Origin: Spisula solida
Taxonomy: Eukaryota > Mollusca > Bivalvia > Venerida > Mactridae
Reading direction: 5' to 3'
Assembly (NCBI GenBank): GCA_947247005.1
Contig: OX365960.1
Location: 19,034,533 to 19,098,532 of the forward strand
DNA length: 64,000 nt
Positions within the stretch are counted from its first letter, which is position 1; each line of letters starts with the position of its first letter. Shown here piece by piece: positions 55,093 to 64,000 of the stretch. The position numbers and the translations under genes are program-made. The notes under the pieces were generated by a model that saw only the letters and a list, made by a program, of their open reading frames with translations, made no database searches and was not told the DNA's origin.

Positions 55093-57748
55093 ATTTGAAC
55101 GAGCATGTGTGCAACATTCACGATCGGTTGAATGTACATTGTACAGGGTTACCACATTCACGATCGATCGAATAGTTAAAATTTACACTATTGCAATGCG
55201 ACAAAGACCGATGTTATGGACGCATGGAATAATGGAATTAGTCTGGTTCACGACATTCTTACAAAATGCAACCTTTTTTGGATTTATATTTTGAAATCGT
55301 AAACCATCGAGAACAGGTCACGTGCCCCTCCGTGGACTTTTTACTTTATGCTATCCAATATACCTGCTCGCTCAAGGCAATAAATATGTAATGAATATTA
55401 TGTACCCACATAATTTATTATAGGTATATGTACATATTTATGAAAGTCCTGTCACTACAATCAAACAAGCGATCCATGGAATGGCACATGTCCATTGAAA
55501 AGCCACATTAAATATCATATTGCCCATGAAATGTCACATAATCGCTCCATGAAATAAATGCCACATGACCCTTGAAGAAAAAATGTCACATGATCAATGA
55601 AATGGCATGTGTTCAATGAAATGTCACATGACCAATGTACAACCCGATAAGGCAACACCACGAGGTAAAGTTATATTAAACATGACACCAGATCGGACAA
55701 CGCGCCACTTTTAACAAAATGCCACCATGTTGTTGAGTATTTTCAACTCTAACCACATACGATGTGAATGTATGAAATCCCGATTTCCAGCATGTTTCGG
55801 GGATAGAAAGGGGTGCCCAGGGGAATGTTTTCTGAGCTAAAACCCGCACCACCAAATAAACATACAACCATGGTCAGATTTAAATGTTGAGGAATGTTTC
55901 TCATTTGCAAGGCAACACTCTCCAAAGTCTCCTCAACGGAAGGCCTACCATTCCATCCCAGTGTCAGCCAAATATCCCCGTGAAATCATAGGCACTTGGC
56001 TTCAAATTATCTTAGTTTCAATTATTCGAGTGCATCTTATATACAGTAGAGAATCTCTATATAGGGTACACTCAGGTAATTTTGACTCGTTAAAATTTGA
56101 AACCATGTGGACTCTCCATTATATCACGGATATATCCAAACATACGAGGGTCAGCGTAGGCTTTGTATAGCATAAATGTTCTATCTGCCACAACACGATA
56201 CACCACGGAGATCTTGTCTGCCACAACATGATACAACACAGAGGTTCTGTCTGACAACAACATCAGTTTAAAAATTACATCAACGACAAGGAATATAATG
56301 TCGCCCTGTTAAGGATGTGATTGAGTTAATTATTGATACTGTATTGGAACAATCTCACATCAGTGTTTAACATTCTTTAAATAAAATTAGAATTATCGCA
56401 TTGTTTTACTGTGTTTTAAACATGGCATTGGAACAAAAATAATACAGCCGACTTAAACACGATGAAATGAAATCTGTTACACATTTAAATGGGAAAAAAA
56501 TTGAAGAATAAAGCATCCTTTGAAGAAAGTTTGCCTTCTGACGTCCAGTGTTAAAACATCACATGAAGTTAAAACTGTATGTTCGGGACGAACCTGTAGT
56601 GTGCAGCGGGACACCACTAACCAGTTCCAAAACTGCACACAGCCATGTGCAACATTCCTTAAGCATTTAATGACTTTTTAATCAAACGTTGTAGACGTAA
56701 TAAGCGGCTACATTTAGAGATATTTTCAGCTGCAATTTTATATCACAATGTTTCTAATTACGACGTTTTAGCCAAGATCACATAAAAATTGAAATAATTG
56801 CAGTTACCACTAAATACACTTTACGTGGTTAATTTCTTGGTTTTCTTTAAAACGCCATACTTTCAGTTTCCGGTTAATCGGTGTTAAAATCCATAGTCTC
56901 TGATGTATCAGTTCTATACATTGGGCACTTTAAAGAAGCAGGCTGTCTATTTGAAACAAAGAGTTACGCACTCTTGTAGCGCCAGACTTGCCTGTATCTT
57001 ATGTCTCTTCTTCCGTGGGGCTTTCTCTGTATGTCCCTCTGGTCAGATTATGCTGTATCTGTACTGGTAGAGGATGCATGCTCTCTGACGTCGTAGCATG
57101 CTCTCCGATTCTCACCACATTCAATGGGCCGCATAATAAATTAGTTTTTTTTTACTTTAATACTTTGTATGTACACTGAACACATAAAGAAACACACATG
57201 TTACATTATCTCCATCTAGGGTTACATGTTAAACCAGTCATTTTGGTCTGTCTGCCATTTTCTTCATGTACCGGTAAATGTACTATGTATATCAGTAATT
57301 TTTGTCTCCACTTGTTCCCAGTATCAGGTATCTCTGCTTTCATTCTTAAACTGTATTCACATGTAACTCTGATTAGGTTTTTAAATGCAAGTTATATTAA
57401 AAGAGCATTTTCCGGAAAATAACGCATTCAACAATTTCTTCCTAGACTTTTTGGCGGAAAACGAAAGTTTTGAAACAGACTACTGGAAAATCAAAACACA
57501 TAAAAACTCATTGTTCATGGTGACCTTAGCAGAAAGCTCTAGGCTTATATGTAACCCTATGGAGAAAATGTAACATAATTATGTCATTTATTTTCATGAT
57601 GCACTTGGTGTATTTGCTTTTCACCTTTCGCCTTTTTTCCAATTAAAATATCCAAAACTTTAACAATAATTTGTTATGCGATTGCATTGTTTATATACAA
57701 GTGATAGACCTAAATAAACAAGTAATTGAGAATTGCAAGCAATACAGA

Positions 57749-57879
57749 AGTCCCCTACCGGTTTTAAGCCATTTTCAATGTGTCTGTTGCCATATCAACC
57801 ACAATTTCCGTGAGAACCAAAACTGACGGACAGATGGCAAACCAATAGTCCCCTCCGGTCAAAAACCGGTAGGGGACTT
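57749..57879. mobile_element. AGTCCC-end element, unit 3 copy, internally deleted
   Basis: Same deletion as unit 2, so that deletion was present in the common source of units 2 and 3. Confidence 0.75.
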
Positions 57880-58068
57880 AAAACTACATTAAATGACCTC
57901 AGAGGACAGAACACTACATCCATAACTCCACAGCTGTACATAGACTCATGAACGAACCAGTTAGGATGCGAATCGCGGGGACGAAATAGCAAGAGGACAA
58001 CCGGCAAATACGAATAAATTACTCCTAGCTCCTTTGGCCCCGGTTAAAAAATTAAATACTGAGAAATT

Positions 58069-58392
58069 ATGGCATATTATCGATTATTTAAAAATGAAAA
58101 ACTCGATTGTAAACGGACTTGGCGTTTAAATCCAGATACAAACCCATATTATAATAATTATACAAAATACGAAACTCCCATAAGTAGCACCGACCCCAAC
58201 AGAAACCGCGGGACACGCGAGAACAAAAAGGCACAGAAAATATACAACTTCACTCGAAAAGGCGCGGAACATGCCCAACATAAAAAACTAGCACAGGAAC
58301 ATGTAATACAAAACCGGGCATCCAATCCCGAAAGTCTGCTGCTTAAGTCGGTCAAACTAAAACGGAACAAGAGCCAGTTGGTAAGAAATTAA
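58069..58392 (+). CDS. 107-codon basic ORF, intact only in unit 3
   Basis: Starts at ATG 58069 and encodes a hydrophilic, strongly basic product (MAYYRLFKNEKLDCK..., ending KRNKSQLVRN) with no signal peptide, membrane segment or recognised domain. The unit 1 copy (ATG 45626) has a single-base nonsense change at codon 31 (TAA at 45716-45718). The unit 2 copy (51840-52064) is cut short by extra A residues in a poly-A run near 52054. Unit 3 is thus the only open copy in the window. It may be a relic exon, a small gene decaying after duplication, or a chance ORF. Confidence 0.3.
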   Translation: MAYYRLFKNEKLDCKRTWRLNPDTNPYYNNYTKYETPISSTDPNRNRGTRENKKAQKIYNFTRKGAEHAQHKKLAQEHVIQNRASNPESLLLKSVKLKRNKSQLVRN

Positions 58393-59015
58393 CAACCGGA
58401 CAAAACATACACCACAAGGACAATCCACAACAGACACCGAGTATATGCAATTTTGAAAGATATGAAGCAGCCTTGTGCTGGAGAACGAATTTGCAGAATG
58501 ACACATACAAAATTAATAAAGTTTAACAAAAGGCACAGTGGTCAAATATTTTTGTATTTTTTCCAATTATACTATAATGTGGACAGTACATACACAGAGG
58601 AAGGTTGACTAAAGGGCTTCCGCCTTGGAACGGACAGTGACACTTGTCACTGGGGGCTTAAACGTTTTACAGTGCACCAAACCTCACACTTACCCAATAG
58701 ACAACCTTATAGAACAGGACAGTGTATATAAATGTTTCCCGCCATGTAATGCCCCCTAACAAAAAGGCCACAGTGACCGATAATAAAGGAATGTAAAACA
58801 TGAAACATTATACAAAATACAAGGCACAACTTTGAAGAGGTCAAACCCGCGAAATTGAGCCTAATGCACGTAAAACAAATTATTTTACATATAAAATTTA
58901 CCCAAATATTTCTCTTGTAAGTCAATGTTCAGAGTGTTTTGTACCCTTTTTTGCTACCAGTATTATGCTACCTCAGTGCGATATCAACCAAGATATAATT
59001 CTTTTACTATTGCAG

Positions 59016-59106
59016 GAAAATTAGCGACAGCGAGCCGAGCAAAATCACAAAAAAGTGGCCACGTGTTGACGTTGATATCGGCGTCAGTTTGATCCGCGCA
59101 GTATGA
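59016..59106 (+). CDS. Candidate alternative terminal exon, unit 4
   Basis: Same sequence as the unit 3 exon copy over its coding length, with intact acceptor and stop at 59104-59106. As with the others, evidence is limited to position, phase and the kept open frame. Confidence 0.38.
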
Positions 59107-59511
59107 CATATACCCCCGCCAATGAAGAAAAAATAGGAGAGTTGACAATGTGTTTTCTTTTGAACTATCACGTACGAGTACATAAAGACTAATCGGACAA
59201 ATTTTAAAGATGACATATAATGTAATTATTGCTGCTTATAAAGGGTGTAAGGAAAGTTCGCTCCGGTTTTTGAAAAACTTCTAACACAAAACATCCAGTC
59301 TTCTTGTACCATGACGTCATTATGTAGAACAGTTTTAGCTGATTTCACTGTCCATATCCAAATTTGTTGATCCTGTTTTGAAGATGACGTAAACGACGTT
59401 GTGACGGGGTAAAGTTCGAAATAACCGCTTTGTTATCTCCTCACTGAATCGTTTTGTATGTTGTAAACTTGTAATGAACTAAACTTATATTCAACCTTAT
59501 CTAATAGGTAC

Positions 59512-59889
59512 ATGTTTAAAAATCATACACATTATGAGACTGTAAGAATTTTCGTTTTGCAAATAAATGCCTTGTGTTTTCCCAAATACGTGTTTTTTCT
59601 AAATGATGCGATTTTGTCTATTCAGGCATTTCGTTACTTTTCGAGTTATTTAGTTACTCTTTATTACATAAATGGGACGTGTATACGCCCATGCATTTTG
59701 ATGTTTGTAGAAGTTGTTCCTGTAATTTTACGTCGTCAATTTTTACACGGTCGGCCTTTTCTTGACCCTACTCACAATTTTCGCTTGACGTTTACATCAC
59801 GTCATACTCGTCGAAATTCAAACATTGTACTTGCAAATTCAATGATGTGCTTCAATTATATGAGTACAATGTACCCGTCTTTAGTTTAA
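59512..59889 (+). other. ORF conserved among array units (copy 4), doubtful coding
   Basis: 125 codons starting at ATG, one residue different from the unit 2 copy (47068-47445). The unit 3 copy (53294-53659) ends four codons earlier. A hydrophobic stretch is followed by a basic one. No family is recognised; see the 40797 copy for the reasons to doubt it. Confidence 0.2.
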
Positions 59890-60773
59890 ACAATATTTAT
59901 TTCTTTATAAACATATAATATGATTATATTCATTTACACATATTAAGGATTGAGTAATGAGCAGAGCTTATTTAGAAACTCGTCTTTCAGCCATCAAAAG
60001 CTTAAAGCAGAACGAATGGTTCAACAACAAAAACGTCTAAAATGCCTTAATTTGGATATGTTTCATTTTTGCAGTTATTTCTGTTAGTCGGCTCATCTTT
60101 AAAATGACAGTCGACGTAACGCTGACGTAAGTTTACTTTTGCGTTCTATAAATCCATGACAACGGTGCCCATTAAAATGTAATCCAGACAAAAATGATAC
60201 CCAATTCCTAAATTTAGTAGTACATACATTCGTTCCAAATTTCATAATATTTCTTTCGTAAAAATAAAAAAAATACGTCATACTTCCTGACCGGAACGAA
60301 CTTTCTCTACACCCTTTACATGTACATGACATGTTTAATTATGATCAAACTATATCTTTGCTTTTTTCTCTCTAAAATGTTAACCTGTAAAAATGACATT
60401 ATTTTTCAAAATAACAAACCAAAAAATATTACGTTATGAAATCATTCTTCGAAACCAAGTGTTTGTCATTTCATAATTTACTGGAAAATTAATATTAAGC
60501 AGAAACTGAGCATGTACAATAACATGTGTGCAGGGCCGTATCCAGATGCTAAAATGCACAGAGGCAAATATTTTCTCGGGTATTTATGAGTCGTTGTTTT
60601 TATCAACTGACACGTTTATTTTAGTATTTGATCAAATTTTCTCTGCGTGGCTACTGGCCTAGACGCACTGAAAAATTAAAAGAATAATAAGGAGGTTGTG
60701 GAAGGAACGTGCACGAGTGTCTGTACTTGTAGATTAAGCGTCCACGACTATACTTACAGATTGCAATTTGAAC

Positions 60774-61323
60774 CACAGGTACCTGTGTCATTGATAAAGT
60801 GTAAAAACATTTCATGATATCTTATCGAAAGGTTCATTTGACGGGAAATTGACAAGACAGTCAATTAGGTGCAGTTTGTTTTAATAAACATTTCATTAAT
60901 ACTGGTGGTTTTTTTAAAAATATATTTACACATTCAGAAACTAGAGAGCTTCATCTTTATAATGGTGTAAATAAAAATAAAAAATAAATAGGTAGGGCCA
61001 TGGAATTCGAACACATTAAAACTATAATTACACATTTTCGTTTTTATTGAATGCACCTTAGTGATTGACTGGACACCGTGATATACATTTCATAGCATAA
61101 CTTTATAACTCGTTGATCCATTTCGATGAGATATTGCATGGAGGTAGTTCTAACAATGTTGTGTTTGAATATAATTACATATGCTTCATGAAGATATCGA
61201 AAGCCAATTCTTGTTTTTGATACCATGAAAATCTAACAACTTTAGTACAAATGCATCTTTCTAAGATAACATAAATTTTATATAAAAAACTCAAAACTTT
61301 TATCAATGAGTCAGATACCTGTG
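60774..61323. mobile_element. CACAGG-family MITE in unit 4
   Basis: Same insertion as in the other units, ATTTGAAC at 60766-60773 and 61324-61331. Nearly identical to the unit 2 copy. Confidence 0.85.
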
Positions 61324-63962
61324 ATTTGAACGAGCATGTGTGCAACATTCACGATCGGTTGAATGTACATTGTACAGGGTTACCACATTCACGATCGATC
61401 GAATAGTTAAAATTTACACTATTGCAATGCGACAAAGACCGATGTTATGGACGCATGGAATAATGGAATTAGTCTGGTTCACGACATTCTTACAAAATGC
61501 AACCTTTTTTGGATTTATATTTTGAAATCGTAAACCATCGAGAACAGGTCACGTGCCCCTCCGTGGACTTTTTACATTATGCTATCCAATATACCTGCTC
61601 GCTCAAGGCAATAAATATGTAATGAATATTATGTACCCACATAATTTATTATAGGTATATGTACATATTTATGAAAGTCCTGTCACTACAATCAAACAAG
61701 CGATCCATGGAATGTCACATGTCCATTGAAAAGCCACATTAAATATCATATTGCCAATGAAATGTCACATAATCGCTCCATGAAATAAATGCCACATGAC
61801 CATTGAAGAAAAAATGTCACATGATCAATGAAATGGCATGTGTTCAATGAAATGTCACATGACCAATGTACAACCCGATAAGGCAACACCACGAGGTAAA
61901 GTTATATTAAACATGACACCAGATCGGACAACGCGCCACTTTTAACAAAATGCCACCATGTTGTTGAGTATTTTCAACTCTAACCACATACGATGTGAAT
62001 TTATGAAATCCCGATTTCTACCATGTTTCAGGGATAGAAAGGGGTGCCCAGAGGAATGCTTTCAGAGCGAAAACCCGCACCACCAAATAAACATACAACC
62101 ATGGTCAGATTTAAATGTTGAGGAATGTTTCTCATTTGCAAGGCAACACTCTCCAAACTCTGCTCAACGGAAGGCCCACCATTCCATCCCAGTGTCAGCC
62201 AAATATCCCCGTGAAATCATAGGCACTTGGCTTCAAATTATCTGAGTTTAAATTATTCGAGTGCATCTTATATACAGTAGAGATTCTCTATATAGGGTAC
62301 ACCTCGTGATGATTTGAAACCATGTGCCTATGGGTGAAATCTCCCATTATATCACGGATATATCCAAACATTTGAGGGGTCAGCATAAGCTTGGTATAGC
62401 ATAAATGTTCTGCCTGGCACCACATGATAGGCTTACGGTACACCACGGAGGTTCTGTCTGACACCATCTGTTTTTTACATCAACGACAAGGAAAATAATG
62501 TCGCCCTGTTAAGGATGTGATTGAGTTAATTATTGATACTGTATTGGAACAATCTCACACCAGTGTTTAACATTCTTTAAATAAAATTAGAATTATCGCA
62601 TTGTTTTACTGTGTTTTAAACATGGCATTGGATCAAAAATAATACGGCCGACTTAAACACGATGAAATGAAATCTGTTACACATTTAAAAGGGATAAAAA
62701 TTGAAGAAAAAAGCATCCTTTGAAAGAAAGTTTGCCATCTGACGTCCAGTGTTAAAACATCACATGAAGTTAAAACTGTATGTTTGGGACGAACCTGTAG
62801 TGTGCAGCGGGACACCACTAATCAGTTCCAAAACTGCACACAGCCATGTGCAACATTCCTCAAGCATTTAATGACTTTTTAATCAAACGTTGTAGACGTA
62901 ATAAGCGGCTACATTTAGAGATATTTTCAGCTGCAATTTTATATCACAATGTTTCTAATTACGATGTTTTAGCCAAGATCACATAAAGATTGAAATAATT
63001 GCGGTTACCACTAAATACACTTTATGTGGTTAATTTCATGGTTTTCTTTAAAACGCCCTACTTTCAGTTTCCGGTAAATCTGTGTTAAAATCCATAGTCT
63101 CAGAGGTATCATTTCTATACATTGGGCACTTTAAAGAAGCAGGCTGTCTATTCGAAACAAAGAGTTACGCACTCTTGTAGCACCAGACTTGCCTGTATCT
63201 TATGTCTCTTCTTCCGTGGGACTTTCTCTGTATGTCCCTCTGGTCAGATTATGGACTCAGATTATGCTGTATCTGTACTTGTAGAGGATGCATGCTCTCT
63301 GAGGTCGTAGCATGCTCTCCGATTCTCTCCACATTCAATGGGCCGCATAATTAATTAGTTTTTTTTTACTTTAATACTTTGTATGTACACTGAACACATA
63401 AAGAAACACACATGTTACATTATCTCCATCTAGGGTTACATGTTAAACTGGTCATTTTGGTCTGTCTGCCATTTTCTTCATGTACCGGTACATGTACTAT
63501 GTATATCAGTAATTTTTGTCTCCACTTGTTCCCAGTATCAGGTATCTCTGCTTTCATTCTTAAACTGTTTTCACATGTAACTCTGATTAGGTTTTTAAAT
63601 GCAAGTTATATTAAAAGAGCATTTTCCGGAAAATAACGCATTCAACAATTTCTTCCTAGACTTTTTGGCTGAAAACGTAAAGTTTTGAAACAGACTACTG
63701 GAACATCAAAACACACAAAACTCATTGTTCAGGGTGACCTTCGCAGAAAGCTCTAGGCTTATATGTAACCCTATGGAGAAAATGTAACATAATTATGTCA
63801 TTTATTTTCATGATGCACTTGGTGTATTTGCTTTTCACCTTTCGCCTTTTTTCCAATTAAAATATCCAAAACATTAACAATAATTTGTTATGCGATTGCA
63901 TTGTTTATATACAAGTGATAGACCTAAATAAACAAGTAATTGAGAATTGCAAGCAATACAGA

Positions 63963-64000
63963 AGCCCCTACCGGTTTGAAGCCATTTTAAATGTTTCTGT
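63963..64000. mobile_element. AGTCCC-end element, unit 4 copy, cut by window end
   Basis: Only the left end is visible (AGCCCCTACCGGTTTGAAGCC). Whether it is the full or the deleted form cannot be told here. Confidence 0.6.

Larger units (their letters stand above)
52745..58962 (+). repeat. Tandem array unit 3 (6218 bp)
   Basis: Collinear with unit 2. It differs from units 2 and 4 at many shared positions, and in places matches unit 1 instead (for example 'GGTAATTTTGACTCGT' after 56070). Contains a terminal-exon copy at 52798-52888. Confidence 0.9.
58963..64000 (+). repeat. Tandem array unit 4, truncated by window end
   Basis: At least 5038 bp, continuing beyond the window, so the total copy number is unknown. 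Mostly unit-2-like, with a change of affinity near 63.3 kb and again near 63.6 kb. Contains a terminal-exon copy at 59016-59106. Confidence 0.9.

Overview
This is a eukaryotic, AT-rich, intron- and repeat-dense window, most likely from a marine mollusc and probably a bivalve. That guess rests on three things: the dispersed repeats built of GACGG tracts followed by G/C hairpins, the repeats built of 'TGACC' phrases, and a full-length animal-type Ty3/gypsy element. No database could be consulted. There is no bacterial operon structure, CRISPR array, rRNA gene or functional tRNA gene.

Layout. 1-8303 is intergenic DNA packed with non-autonomous DNA transposons: a 1.31 kb element with 34-bp inverted termini and about ten CACGGTGA-type motifs, and a TA-flanked element carrying two nested hAT-like insertions. 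8304-17966 is a complete, very young LTR retrotransposon. Its two 843-bp LTRs read as identical and it is flanked by ATAC. It has intact gag and pol plus three extra ORFs: two small ones before gag, and a C2H2 zinc-finger/coiled-coil ORF in the env position. 17971-32280 is again intergenic, with many elements whose ends and target duplications can be read directly (5-, 6- and 8-bp classes), tandem repeats and tRNA-derived SINE heads.

32281-40353 holds a host gene recovered from splice signals. It has a TATA promoter with an AP-1 site, a signal-peptide exon, a Glu/Leu-rich acidic exon, a four-cysteine exon, a short helical exon and a basic terminal exon. All phases agree, giving a predicted secreted precursor of about 142 residues. 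It is laid out like an acidic pro-region followed by a cationic C-terminal peptide. The family is not recognised.

From about 40.19 kb to the end of the window lies a tandem array of about 6.2-kb units (starts near 40192, 46521, 52745 and 58963; the last runs off the window). Each unit begins at the terminal coding exon of the gene. The three downstream copies keep a good splice acceptor and an open frame in the correct phase with a different, shorter C-terminus. They may be alternative last exons, or decaying copies. Units 2 and 4 are nearly identical and unit 4 is a mosaic, which points to recent unequal exchange or conversion. Most other small ORFs in the window look like chance reading frames.
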